NCBI GenBank assembly: GCA_018350325.1
Contig: JAEVLN010000021.1
Coordinates: forward strand, 124,001-188,000
Length of the DNA stretch: 64,000 nucleotides
Direction: 5' to 3'
From: Globodera rostochiensis
Lineage: Eukaryota; Nematoda; Chromadorea; Rhabditida; Heteroderidae
Below the pieces are notes generated by a model. It had not been told where the DNA came from. It worked only from the letters and a program-made list of their open reading frames with translations, and made no database searches. Position numbers and translations under genes: made by a program. Below, in pieces: positions 20,071 through 32,482 of the stretch. The first letter of the stretch is position 1. Each line of letters opens with the position of its first letter.

Positions 20071-23000
20071 GACACCTGCGGGGGACGGCTGCGCCTGCAT
20101 TGTTTTGGCTGTTTCTAGGTCATTTGTGAATTTTGGTTGCAAACAAATGCTTTTTTCAAAAAAAAATTTTTAGAGCTTTTTTAAACTGGCATAAATTGGA
20201 ATTCATAAATAAGATTTCGCCTGGGTTGAAATTATATTTTTGTGTTTATTTTTATGAAGCCAAAGCTTAAACAAAATGCTTCAGATGCTCAAAATAAACT
20301 TTTTTATAAAAATTAATGCTTTTTTTTTAATAATTTAATTATTTTCTAACACTAGAAATATTATTTTATTAATTTACGTTGCTAAGTTGCTATCTGATTT
20401 TATTGTCATTCAAATTTCAATACTCTGCATTATATACTAAGTAACTCATTAACTAAAAATTTTGTAAAATGAATTTAATGAGCTCGACTTTGATATAACC
20501 CATTTTGCCAATCTTTTTTGTTCAATAATTTTTTATTATTGCATCTTGAATTAGTTTGTTTATCCATTTTATTATTACTTTTTAATAATTTAATTTAAAA
20601 CCATTAGATTTGGGAGCATCGAACTCTGTTATGTGCCAATTCAATAACTTATTTTCCTGATTTTTTTATAATTTAAAATTTAGTGCCGCACTTCGTTGTC
20701 AATATGGTTGATCGTAATTCTCTTTCTCGGACGCATCAACCTTGCGTTCCAAAACAAAACACTTATTTAAAAGCCTAAATTTTTTTAATTAATTGTAAAA
20801 TAAATTAAAAGAATTTACATTTTATTTTATTTAACGTGTTATTTAACAATGATACGTTTTTTTCGTATTATTAAATTATAAATAAACTTCTGACACTACA
20901 AACATATTTGCGTTCAATTTAAAGAATTTTATTTTGTAGATGTTTCGTTAAATGAATATTATTTGAAATTATTTATTACATTCACTTTTTCCTTGATAAA
21001 TCAAAAATAATATATGATTTTTTATGCTTTTGTTTTTTTATTTTTTGGGTTATTTAGGAGAATTAAAATATTTTATGTTTTTATGCATTGTTTCGAAAAT
21101 TATATTTATTTTAGGTTATTTAGGTGAATTAAAATAAGACTTGTCTTTATGATTAATTTTCAATATGGAAAAACCTAAGGTATGTAAATTGATTCTGCAA
21201 AGTATCATAGTAAGTTTAATACAGACACGAAAATAATTATCAAACACATATAATTTGTACTTCGTTTTTATTTACTCAAAAAATTAATATTATTTTTTTG
21301 CTAAAGTTTTTGAGCATAGACCTGGCCTGAGGAGCATGAATGTAAATAGTTAACAATATTTGTCGATTAATTTAGCGTTCATTTTACACTTTATGTTGCG
21401 AGTTAATTTAATCTTTTACTTTAAGTTTTGTTTTGAGCTGCTGCCATATCAAATGCAGCGATCAAAATTTATGTTGTGAGTCTCGTTGACTCTTTTTTAT
21501 ATAGTGTTTAAATTATTTATCGTTTATTTTTGAATATAAGGTAAAAATCCGGCTCGCGAATCCCTAGAATTTTTGCAAACCCATTTTCTCTGTCCATGCA
21601 TGGCTTTAAATTAATATTTTTCACTCTCAACAAAGATAATCTGTTATTGTTGTCACAGCAAAGGGCTTCCATTAGCTTATATGGTTAGAAACAAATTTTA
21701 AGATTTTTAATTAAGTTCTATTTATTTTTAAGGAACCCCCCTATTAATGACTGTAGACTTGCTTCATGGATTTACGCATATCATAAATAGTCATCAATGT
21801 TACCAATTAAAAGTTTTTGCAACTAATTTTAATTAGCGGAATTTGTTGCAAAAATTGATTTACGAAATAAAATGTAATTGATATAATACTTATTAATTTG
21901 CATTGTTGACGCAGTATTCTTACTGCGTTGTAGACAGTTGCGAAATTATCTTGGCAGCTTTGCCAAAAGTATCATAAAAGTTATTAGTTTATGCCTACGT
22001 TTGTTTTTATATTTATTAAAGTTTTCAAGGCATAAACTGCAAATTTTTATTATTTTACTGTTTTATTTCTAATAAAGTCATTTTAATAAATTATAGTATA
22101 TTATGTTTTATTTATTGAATTCAAAAGAATAAAAATTCATTAAAAATTATGGTTTATTAATTTGTTGTTTAATAAATTGATTAAATATTAGGCGTTTATT
22201 TATTTTATTTGGCTTGTGTTTTATGCAAGACAATAATTTAGTAAATGATACGGCTTTTTCATTTTTATTTAGCAATGACTCTTTGTGCCGTCGATAATAT
22301 TTGTTTTAACTAAAATGATTAATATGTAGAGACTAATTTAATGAATATTTAAAAGTATTTAGAATTTTTTTTATCCTTTGTTGTGAATATAATGTATAAG
22401 AAAATTGAGAATCTAATATTAATCAAGCTCTTTATCGCGAAAACGATTAACTGGTTATAAATAAATAATGAAAACTAAAGATCGAAAGCTGTTTTAAAAC
22501 GTCAACAAAAAATTATTAGAAAATATGACACGCAAACAATGAATGGCGCCAAAACGCAAGCGCGTGAGATGTGGTTAAAAATTTATTGTTTATTTTATTT
22601 TTATTTGGTCGAATGAAATTTATTATCGACAAAAGGTTAAAGTAGCATTCTTGTTTTATTTAATAGAAACTTAATTTATTGCTTTATTTCATAAATAGGT
22701 AATGTATTTATAAACCTTCTTACATTTATAACAACTGTAAACTTTGTTTAAAATTTTATTATCTTTTTGTTGATTCTTTGTCCGAGTCTTCCGCAATGTA
22801 CTCTATAAACAGTGTTTACGCATTTAAACAATTTATAAAAATATGGAATTTGTAAAAATTGTTTTATCTGGAAAAATAATTATGTAATATTTATAAAACT
22901 AAAAATCGTAAGGAAAAAACAACCAAGATTCGGGCTTTTTAATGTGACCCTGGTCTCCACATGAGCTGCAGTCAATATATCTTCACTAATTAATATAGAG

Positions 23001-25309
23001 GTTCCTAAAAATTGTAAAGCATGATAAAAGACATTATTTTATTTAGCATTTTAATATTATATTGGCAATTGAAATCTATTCGTGGAATGTTTAGTTCATC
23101 TCTGCTTTTCATTTTGTGTTTGTTTTCGGATAAAATTTAAAAAGATATAAAAATTAACAAAATCAAAAGCAAAAAAACAAAACAACGAATTTAACAATAA
23201 ACAAAAATCAAAATCAATCGATTTCATGCTGTCTTCCACCTGGAAATTTAAGATATTTCTTGTTTTATGTTGCTTTCCTTGGATATTGGAGTTATGTTTT
23301 TACAATCAAGTCATATATTTCGCTAAGTTATTATAGATAAGCACAAATTTATTTATTTTTATTAGCGGGCCCAACTTTTTGATGGTTAAAGTTTAGTTTA
23401 TTTAAATTATTTCCATAGAACTCAAACATTGTGATTGTATCAGATGTTTTGTATGAGTTTTATGGCCAATTTCATAAATAAAAATTTTCATTTTAAATTA
23501 AATTAACCAATAAGCGCACCAGCTTCTATAATACTCCAGTGTTTTATTTTCCATGAGGATCCTTTTAAAAATGTATTTACATCAATATTATGATTTTTAT
23601 TTAATCTTTTTGATGTTTTTTTTAAAATTAAAAAATACATCAAGTATTATATTTTTCCGCGTCTTTTTAAAGCTTTGTAACCTTTTTTATATGTCTACAG
23701 AAACATTTTTAGTTAATTTTGTTCGGAAAAATCCTTGATAATTTTATGTTTTAAATATTGACATATTTTTATTTGCATTTCAACCTTTATTTTCATTTAA
23801 TAAATTTTGTTATTTATTTTAATTTTGGTTAATATAAAATTGGCAAAAACGTCACGAGTAATTACAAAATTTTTGGCTGTTGTTTTATTTTTTTGCTTAA
23901 TATTTACTTTGATAGTTTTATGCTTTTACTGATTTTTATTTCTATTAATAATTAGTAAATTGTCATACATTTTAGAATATTTAGTTTATTAAAAAAATAT
24001 TTTGAAGTTTTATCATGTATAAAGAGATTAAATGAAATTAAATGAAGATTGAATAATACGCAAAGTCGTTTTGAAAACAACGGATTACGCTCAGCGTAGA
24101 GCAGCCTGATGTTTGCCATGCATCCAACGAGCGCCATCTAAATTTGTTATTTAGTTGATTTGAATTTTTTTTTATTTCTTTAGACTTTTTTAATAATTTT
24201 TTTGCGAAAGCGAATTAATACTTGTGTATTTAAAAAATATATCGACTTAAAACTATTTATGTGATTATTAGTTATTTATTAATTTTACCTATTTCTATTA
24301 TTTATGCCAAAATCCGAAATAATATGTAATCAAAATGTCATTTGTGATAAATACCGTTTAAAAATTGATTATCCGAAAAATAAATGATGGCATTGAAATT
24401 TAATATATGAAATTATTTATTATTAATTAATTTAACTATTTTTGTAAAATAGTTTACTTTAACTTTTTTATTTTTCCGGGGCTTGTCTCAATACTTATTA
24501 ATATTTTACTTTTATTTTTTCTTTGTAACTTGTTTTACAATTATTATTAATTATATTATTTGTTAAAATTTTTGTTTACAGCGTCAGGGAAAAATTTAAT
24601 GCTTTGCTTTTAAATTATGATAGCATATTTTAGGGTTTATAATATATTTTATAAACAAAAGTATTTAATGAAATATACATTTTGTTACATATGAATTATG
24701 GGGTTTATTTCATCTTTTACAGGAATTTCAAACTATTATTTTTGATTTATTTGAAAAATTAGCGCTTTTACTCATTGCTTTTGTTATTCTCTGTCAAAGG
24801 CTGCAAAATTTGTTGGAATAATTTTATTTTATTTATGCTTTTATTTTTGGGCATTAAATCATTTAAAATTTTAATTCATAACAACTTTGTTTATTGTAGA
24901 TTATTTCTTTGATTTTAATTTTTTTAAAAAGGTTATTTATTGCGTACACTTGTTAGCTTTTTTTAGTTTTAATTTCACTAATCTTTAATATTTTATTTTT
25001 AGCAATAATATAAATAGAAATAAATTCTCTATACAGCCATAATTATTATTTTATTCAACCTCATTTGACATTTTAAATTATGGCTAAATACTACTTTTTA
25101 ATGCATTAAAAATAATTAGTTTGTAAATGTTTTTTATTGATCCATTCTTTTCAAAATGTGAATACACTTTTAGTGCGTTTTTTGATCAAAAGAAAATAAT
25201 TAGAGTTTTAGCTGGTGAAGGAAAGGCCTAAATTTGAAAAATTTAAGTTTGTAATATTTATTTAATATAAAATTTCTTTCAATTTTCTGGAATCTTTTTG
25301 TTTTTTCCA
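20071..25309. other. 5-kb T-rich spacer
   Basis: Strongly T-rich on +. Small islands lie at about 20,690-20,750 (open on both strands), 21,545-21,605, 22,540-22,570, 22,925-22,975 and 24,060-24,135. The last contains a 61-codon minus frame starting MALVGCMANIRLLYAERNPL, of which only the first ~30 residues look coding. No repeat or RNA gene seen. Confidence 0.5.
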
Positions 25310-25424
25310 ATGTTCAGCACCGACAATAAGATTTCGCAATCGAGACTCAAGTCCGGGCTCTATTCACTGGCTCGGGATTTATTTCCTCCCAACCCAAATT
25401 ACAATTTTCTTTAAGATTAATTTG
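25310..25424 (+). CDS. Candidate exon with both splice sites
   Basis: A strong 3' splice site (tttttgttttttccaatgttcag) ends at 25317 and a consensus GTAAGT donor starts at 25425, giving a 107-bp exon open throughout in one frame (RFRNRDSSPGSIHWLGIYF...). A second frame starts at ATG 25310 and reads 34 codons (STDNKISQSRLKSGLYSLA, then RDLFPPNPNYNFL, stop), which looks more natural as protein but ignores the donor. The exon lies exactly where the + strand changes from T-rich to A-rich. Confidence 0.35.
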
Positions 25425-26422
25425 GTAAGTGAGAGATGGATTCATTAGTATTATATTCAGATTTTCATAAAAAAATTGCTTTAATTAAGATAAAATAGGC
25501 ATCAATTAAAGTTAACAAAGAAAGCAATTAGCTAAATAAATAAGAAATTTCGTAAACATTGAGAATTTATCAATGATAATTGAAAAATAAATGTATGTAT
25601 GAAATTAATAAACATCAGCTAATAAATGCGACTTCAATTAACAAAAAAAAAGTTTTATAAAAATACAAAATTGAAATTATTTAAAAGCTATATATAAATA
25701 CCTTGGAGTTTGCCAACTTTATTTCACAAACATAAAAAACATATTAAAAGTAAACAATGTTAATGGCATCTCTGATTGAAATCTTCATCTAAATTGATTT
25801 GAAAATCAAAAAATAAATTATGATTTTAACGAATGTTAAAAACATTTATAGGCAATAATTAGTAATATCTAAAGAAAAATTATAAGAATTGTTTTTTATT
25901 TTCATAAAAACTATTTACGTCACAACACAACTATTTTATCACTCGATCCGACTACTTATGAAATATAAATGCTAATCAATAAAAGTAAATAATTTCAAGT
26001 ATTGGATAAATGCTCAAAATCAAAAAAATTTAATTTAAAGAATAAAAATTAAGTAAAAAACAATAACATTTTTAAAAAATTTAAAAGTCGTGTTTTAAAA
26101 CAATCCTCAATTCAAACTATTTAAAATATAAGAACATCAGGTTGGGCAAAAAAACTTTGCAGAAACAACGCTATAGGATTCAGCAGGTAATGTTTTCGAC
26201 TCCCTCCATCCGAAATTTTTTTTTTAGCGTTTGCTCTCCTTGCTAGAATGTTAAAGTGCGCCACAGATAAAAGATGAATTGAAACTGAACACAATGTTAC
26301 GAACTAAACTAAAACGTTATTTGCAAATACATTGACTAAAAAATCCACAAAAGCCAATAATAAAAAAAAATATTTCGCAAATAATCAAATTAAAGATCCC
26401 AAACAAGACAATAATTTTCCAT
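25425..26422. other. A-rich spacer
   Basis: A-rich sequence, perhaps intron following the GTAAGT at 25425. Nothing else recognised. Confidence 0.5.
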
Positions 26423-26753
26423 CCACCGCTCGCTGCAGCAATTCAAATGGATGCTTTTTTCTGCCAGCCGGGGAAGGGCGTTCGTTTTCCCATCGCCGGG
26501 GGGGGGGGGGGGGGGGGGGGGAGGCAATATCGATTTAAAAATACTTTCAAACTAAAAAAATACCCACGGCCAGAGTTAGTGGCTTAAACCGATAGTTGTC
26601 CCTTTTTTTGAAATAAGTCTTAGAATCGCTCACCCAATCACTATAAAAATGATTCAGGTCAGATCGTGTTTTAAACATTTTCTTGAATTTCATTCATTTA
26701 TTTGGCCAAAAAAGTAATCATTTGGTTTGATTACTTAGTAAATGTTATTTTAA
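26423..26753 (+). repeat. ~320-bp duplicated element, copy 1, 24-G run
   Basis: Matches 27939-28251 at about 93% by eye, from ccaccgctcgctgcagcaat to aatcatttggtt and a little beyond. It contains catcgcc followed by 24 consecutive G (26498-26521), then aggcaatatcgatttaaaaa. Later shared blocks include cccacggccagagtta and ggtcagatcgtg. No inverted terminal repeat or target duplication is evident. The upstream frame reads a short GC-rich peptide in both copies, but it is interrupted. Confidence 0.9.
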
Positions 26754-27235
26754 TACTTTTTTGTTGAATTCCTAACCTATCTATAAAAATTTGATTTACA
26801 GTATGTCTTAGATTTGATTAAACATTTCTTTTAATTCGCAAATATTATTAATTTTATTTATTTTTTGTTAACATTGCTGTGTCCTTTTTGATTAAGCATG
26901 ATTCAGACATTAATATTTTCTTTCTTTTATCTTATTTTTGATAATTGTCCTCACTTTAAAGATTCGTTAGTATTTTTATTTTGATTATATGTTTTATCTT
27001 GGGGTTGTCTAGTTTTTGCGGGGGCATGACATTTTTTGTTTTATATTGACTTATTTATTATAAAATTTTATTAATAAAATAATTAAAATACAATGAATAT
27101 AATATGCAGATATGAAATAAATGATAGTTTTGCATTTTATTTTGCTATTTTAAATTACGCAGATATTATTATTGATTGTTTTTTTAATTTTTTCGAGAGT
27201 TTAAAATTGTTTATTATTTTCTATATACTACTTAC
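26754..27235. other. T-rich spacer
   Basis: T-rich on +; if the candidate exon at 27236-27277 is real, this is its intron read in reverse. No other feature. Confidence 0.5.
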
Positions 27236-27277
27236 TTCCCACCGCCTGGATCGATATAATGGTGCGGGCTTTGACAT
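27236..27277 (-). CDS. Candidate first exon
   Basis: Minus strand ATG at 27277 followed by 14 codons, MSKPAPLYRSRRWE, ending exactly at a consensus GTAAGT donor (acttac at 27230-27235 on +). The island is clearly less AT-rich than its surroundings. The next exon is not identified. Short, so only moderately supported. Confidence 0.33.
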
Positions 27278-27938
27278 TTATTCGAAATTAAAATAAAGAA
27301 AAATTAAGTGATTCTTTCGATTTTATTAAAAAATCTAAAAGAAATGTTAAATAAAAAAATTTTAAATTTCTATAAACTTACAACAATTCATTAAAGAAAG
27401 AATTAACGCAACAAGAAAATTAATATAATAATACAAAAAAATAATAGTTTTTTTTAAAGCATACCCTAGCAGGTATTATCGCCATGTAAATTATTTAATA
27501 AATATTGAATTCTTCTCTAAAATCATAAAATTCAAATCAAAATTGAGATAATATGATATTGCTGATAATGTTCATTTTTATTTATCATCAATTAATTTAA
27601 ATTCTGAATTAAAATAAATTTTACAAATTCACTCATCAAGAATATTTTTATAATGCAAATTGAATTTATAAAATCAAATGCAATTGCGGGCCTGTCAGTA
27701 AACAAAAAATTAAACAAAGTGATTAAATTAACTCAACATTTCATCAAACGTCACCATCTACGATTAAGGTTTTCATGCATAATGTTTTATTTATAAATAT
27801 TAAATTGATCGATTTAGCGTTAAATTGTGTTCATTGCAATTGTTATGGTTTGCTGAATTTCCAGACATAAGTTGGAGAGGCATTTATTAAATTTATAAAT
27901 TATAATTGATTAAAGTGAAAGAAAGCAGCCATTCTTTC
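27278..27938. other. A-rich spacer
   Basis: A-rich sequence, would be upstream of the candidate first exon on the minus strand. No promoter motif I can defend. Confidence 0.5.
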
Positions 27939-28251
27939 CCACCGCTCGCTGCAGCAATTCAAATGGATGCTTTTTTCTGCCAGCCGGGGAAGGGCGTTCG
28001 TTTTCCCATCGCCGGGGGGGGGGGGGGAGGCAATATCGATTTAAAAATACTTTCAAACTAAAAAAATACCCACGGCCAGAGTTATAAATTGGCTTAAACC
28101 GATAGTTGTCCCTTTTTTGAAATAAGTCTTAGAATCGCTCACCCAATTACTATAAAAATGGTTCAGGTCAGATCGTGTTTTAAATATTTTCTTTAATTTG
28201 ATTGATTCATTCGGCCAAAATTGTAATCATTTGGTTATTTACGTTATTTTA
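27939..28251 (+). repeat. ~320-bp duplicated element, copy 2, 14-G run
   Basis: Second copy of the element at 26423-26753, same orientation, 1.5 kb away. Its G run is 14 long (28014-28027) rather than 24, and the stretch after it differs by a few substitutions and small indels (gagttataaattggc versus gagttagtggc). Confidence 0.9.
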
Positions 28252-29304
28252 AAGCGTATTTTTATTTTCTTTTATAAGTTTTGTTTAAATTTAAAATTTA
28301 ATTGATTTGTTTTGTTTTTGTCAAGTCCAACATGATATTGTCTTTCAGAATTACCGTATTTTCATTTTTTTTAAATTTTTTAACTACATCATCAAAATAA
28401 AGACATTTTTCTGTGCAACGTTTTACTTTTGTCTTAGCTTATATACTTCGCAAAGTTTAAACGTGATATTGCAAACTCAAATATAAGATACAAAATACGA
28501 GGGTAAAAATATTTCATCATTATAACTAATCCAAATATTAAAAAATTATATTTAAAAGAATTATTAAATTTTAATCAAAATTATTCAAAAAAACTATTTA
28601 GTTTAATAAATGTAAAGCTATTTATAAAAAAATATAATATAATTACCAAAAAAACTGCCAAGTAAAAAATAAATTTCTACAACCATCCAGTTTATCAATT
28701 TTGGCATTTGCTTTTACCGATAAAAATTGGTTGACCTAAAAAATTGCATTATTTTAAGACATTTTGTCAACGTAAATGGAAACCTTAATTCTTTAAATAA
28801 TTGCTTTAAAATGGACCCTTAATTTTAAAATAAACAATTCAATTGATTGACATGCAAACATTACGTAATGGAAAAGTGAAAACACACCTTTGATTTATGG
28901 AAAAGATTATATAAAAATAACAAACTCGTTAGCTGAGGAATTTTTTTCTGAATCTCTATTACATTTTCACATAATTTATCTTTAAAAAATTGACTCAATT
29001 TATTTCGTAATTAAACTATTTTTATTCACAATTTTTAATATTTAATAAAATTGTAAATAAAAAATATTTGGATAATTATAGTTTTAGAGCTGGTAAGTAT
29101 ATACATAAATTTGTAAAAATCAGCTTTTCAGATTTACTTATTCAAAATTTTATGTATTTATATTTAAACGTATCGTTTCAGTGCTAATGCCCAAAATAAT
29201 ATAGAGAAAATCAAAAATTGTTGGAAAAAATAAAAAAATGTTAATATAATAATGAGTATTGGTATGAGAAAAATTACCAAAACTTTTTTTTAGTATTATA
29301 GAGA
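28252..29304. other. AT-rich spacer
   Basis: T-rich to about 28,440, then A-rich. A good donor consensus, agagctg/GTAAGTAT, occurs at 29,092 but no open exon precedes it. No other feature. Confidence 0.5.
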
Positions 29305-29547
29305 ATGTTAAATTTGTTAAAAAACTTAACATTAAAAAAAAGTGTAAAAACTTTGCTAAAAACACCTGCTGTGTTGTCTACCCCCCGCCCCGGAAAAAAT
29401 CGACGAACGCTTAATTTTTCCTTGCGTGGCGCAAAGCATAAGCTCTTCGTCCCAATTAAATCAAAAGTTTGTTCAGAAATTAAACTAAAACAGTTTTTAG
29501 ATGGGGTGCGTTCAAACACTATTTCTTCAAAAAATAAAATTTTCTGA
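29305..29547 (+). CDS. 80-codon ORF running into a satellite array
   Basis: ATG frame of 80 codons. Residues 12-60 look coding and basic (TLLKTPAVLSTPRPGKNRR, TLNFSLRGAKHKLFVPIKSK). The last ~20 residues are translated from the first satellite monomer of the inverted array, ending at TGA in it. The minus strand of the same island is open too (81 codons, 29519 to 29274), so strand is not certain. A basic nuclear-type protein is possible but no family is recognised. Confidence 0.33.
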   Translation: MLNLLKNLTLKKSVKTLLKTPAVLSTPRPGKNRRTLNFSLRGAKHKLFVPIKSKVCSEIKLKQFLDGVRSNTISSKNKIF

Positions 29548-29929
29548 ATTAAACTAAAAGATTTTTTAGATGGGATGCGTTGATGACCAAATTACTTTCA
29601 CCGCCTGACTCTCTCTTTTTAGAACACTATTTCTTCAAAAAATAAAATTTTCAGAATTAAACTAAAAGATTTTTTAGATGGGGTGCGTTAATGTCCAAAT
29701 TACTCTCACCGCCTGACTCTCTCTTTTTAGCACACTATTTCTTCAAAAAATAAAATTTTCACAAATTAAACTAAAACAGTTTTTAGATGGGGTGCGTTCA
29801 TGACCAAATTACTCTCACCGCCTGACTCTCTCTTTTTAGCACACTATTTCTTCAAAAAAAATGTTCAGATTAAACTATAACAGTTTTTAGATGGGGTGCG
29901 TTCATGTCCAAATTACTCTCACCGCCTGA
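29472..29929 (-). repeat. Small satellite array, inverted
   Basis: About four monomers, the reverse complement of the 5.3-13.4 kb satellite: cacactatttcttcaaaaaa, then gatggggtgcgtt, then ccgcctgactctctcttttt. Spacing is about 108-110 bp. The consensus has a ggcgg(t)gag core closer to the array at 41.5 kb than to the main array. Confidence 0.95.
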
Positions 29930-32300
29930 TGCCAACCGTACTTGAAGGAAAATTGAATGTAGATTAGTTAAATTTAGCTCATAAAATTAATTTAAGTTTT
30001 TAATAATCAAAAATCAACACAACAGATATAATGAGCCAACAAATTTAATTAACTATTAAATTTTTATTAATCAAGAAAAAAGGCTTGTACGCGCAAATGC
30101 ATATAAAGTATATGTCGTTTGGACGAAAAACAATTTGAATTGTTATTTTAAAAATAATCGAAATATTGAACAACATTATCCCCTTCTTCACCATCTACTT
30201 AGCACGTGTATATAACGTGTAAAACAATCCACATACATTTCGTTTTTTATTTAGCCAATATTTAGATAGATATAAAAAAGTACGAATTTATTAATATAAA
30301 ATTTTAAATTTTACATAAAAAGATAAAAGAAGGCGCGCATCGGTCGGATTATTTCAATGAAAATAACAATTTTCTTGAAAGCTAACCTACTTATAAGAAA
30401 GACAAAAAAAAACCATTTTGTTATCTAATTTTTAAATATTCTTTAAATTATTTTAAGGGAAAACACACTCTGAAGCTTTTACCGTTTAATCTGCCTAATT
30501 AGAGTTAAAAATTTAAAATGTAAATTAAAAATGTTCGTGACAGTAATAAAAAAAAAATTTAATAATGCGAAAAAAACGAATATCAGGATTTGTATAAATA
30601 TTTAACGAGCACGCTAAATTAAAAAATGTAAGATACGCACTGAACTCGTTTTGACCCGGTAAAACAACCTCCATTGCTGAATAATTATAAAAATGCAATG
30701 GCAATTTAAAACATTATCTAAAAATTAAAGGGTTAATTTTATTGATTAAAAATAAAAAAAAAACATTAAATAAAACAAAACATAAACAAAATAAAATAAA
30801 TATAAATTTCATAATAATATTAAATAATTTTTTGAAATTTTGAAAAATAAATTTAAATTAAACCACCTATAATTATTTAGTATATAATTACTAAATCAAA
30901 TATGACAATAAATTATTTTTCATAAAATATTTTTAAAAAAATAATAACGCATACCTTAATTTATTCAGCTGATGCGTGTTTAATATTAGATAATAATCTT
31001 ATTATAGTTTTTAAAAATTAATTTAAACATTTGCTGTTCACAAAGTGCGGGTCACTTTCACAACAATCTGCCAATCTCCAGGGAGGCTATGGCATAATTG
31101 TCGAACACACTTGTCAGATAACGAATCATCACATTTTATTTAAGAGGTAAACTAAATATGGCAAATATTCATTATTTAATAAATATGTAAAAATAAAATA
31201 CGCAAAAACAAAAAATTATAAACATTAAAATTTCACAATAAAATAATTTTTTTAATTTAAAATAAAAAACTGTGATTATTTAAAAAATAATCTCCTAAAC
31301 AAGCCTAAGAAAAACCCGAAATTAAAATTTTTATCAAATTCAAAAACTAATAATTTTTGGCAAGATTCTGTGTCAAAGTTTTAAAAAGTGCTTTAAAGCA
31401 TTAATAGACCGGCAGAAAACGGTCAACATTATACTCCTAAGAACGGATGACATGTAAAGTAAATAAAAGTAAAAAACATAATTAAATGTTTTTAACACAA
31501 AATTAAAATATTCATTATAGCTAGCATCGAAAACGCTTATCAGCTTATTTAATAAAAAAGCAGTTTTATGAATGATGGAAATTTTTAAGCAAAGCCATCG
31601 GCCAACAGAACAAGATTTCTGTCCAGGCGCAAAGAGTTTTGGTTATTGAAATTCAAATCAGCAAAAGAAATAAAAAATAAATTATTAATTTAATTTTTAT
31701 ATTAAAATTTGAGCGTATTGCTAAATTATTTAGTGCGGGCTTGAAAGAAAGTGTTAAGCCAATTATAAAATTACATTTCAGAAGTGCAAATTTAAAAGCA
31801 TAAATATTCAAAATTATTTTGCTTAATAAAAAATTAATAAACAAAATGATTGAGTAAAAATAACTAGATTCTGAATTTGGCTATATGAAAACTATGAATT
31901 ATTACTAATAATAAATTTGCAGTCTAAAACTGAATTATAATGTTAACCTAATCTAAATGAAGTAAAATTTTACTCGATAGATAAAAATATAATTACTTAA
32001 TGAGCCTAATGGAATATTCGATAATGTATTTATTTAACTTTATAAATAATGTAATCAATTAAATGAGAAATGTCGTTAACCTGATCAAAAAACACAAATA
32101 AAACTTCTAAATCAAGCATTATAAATTAATTTTATTTTTGTGTTTTCAAGTTAGTTTAAACAATAATTTATGATAACAAAATAAAGACAAAATTTTGTAA
32201 ATGATTACAGCATTTTTATTAGCAATCGCCCACTCGAAAATTAAATAAAACTAATACATACTCAAAATGCAAAATAATGATTGTGAGCCATTGTTCAAAT
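29930..32300. other. A-rich spacer
   Basis: 2.4 kb of A-rich sequence with poly-A and TA stretches. One coding-like island at 31038-31130 is listed separately. Nothing else stands out. Confidence 0.5.
31038..31130 (-). CDS. Coding-like island, unknown product
   Basis: Minus frame of 30 codons plus TGA: DDSLSDKCVRQLCHSLPGDW then QIVVKVTRTL. Composition is protein-like and the island is isolated in A-rich spacer. No ATG at its start, no clear acceptor. Another minus frame is open over part of it. Confidence 0.25.
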   Translation of the reverse strand, partial: DDSLSDKCVRQLCHSLPGDWQIVVKVTRTL

Positions 32301-32482
32301 GACAAGACCCCGATTCGCTTTTGGCCAATTCGCTTTTTACCCTATTCGCTTTTTGTCTATATAAACTAATACAAAATAGAAAAAGCGCAGACAGTAAGAA
32401 GGTTAGAGTGCCTATACTTATAACACACAAAAAGCGAATAGGGTAAAAAGCGAATTGGCCAAAAGCGAATAGGGTATTTACC
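32301..32482. mobile_element. 182-bp foldback element with 9-bp flanking repeats
   Basis: A near-perfect inverted repeat: left arm about 32313-32356 (attcgcttttggccaattcg, ctttttaccctattcgcttt) and right arm about 32429-32473. The arms are built from a repeated (c)attcgcttttt motif with taccct or ggcca spacers. tgttcaaat flanks it on both sides (32292-32300 and 32483-32491), a likely target duplication. A 9-bp duplication suggests the Mutator group, while 8 bp (gttcaaat) would fit hAT; the outermost ends (gacaagaccc and ggtaaatacc) match only partly. No transposase frame. Confidence 0.82.

Noticed and set aside
20690..20760. Island with an ATG frame on both strands
   Set aside because: Both MVDRNSLSRTHQPCV on + and MRPRKRITINHIDNEV on minus look equally protein-like. 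Kept as a warning that peptide appearance alone cannot decide strand or reality here.
29080..29100. Microexon before GTAAGT
   Set aside because: A five-base exon between ttttag and GTAAGT could be drawn, but nothing supports it.
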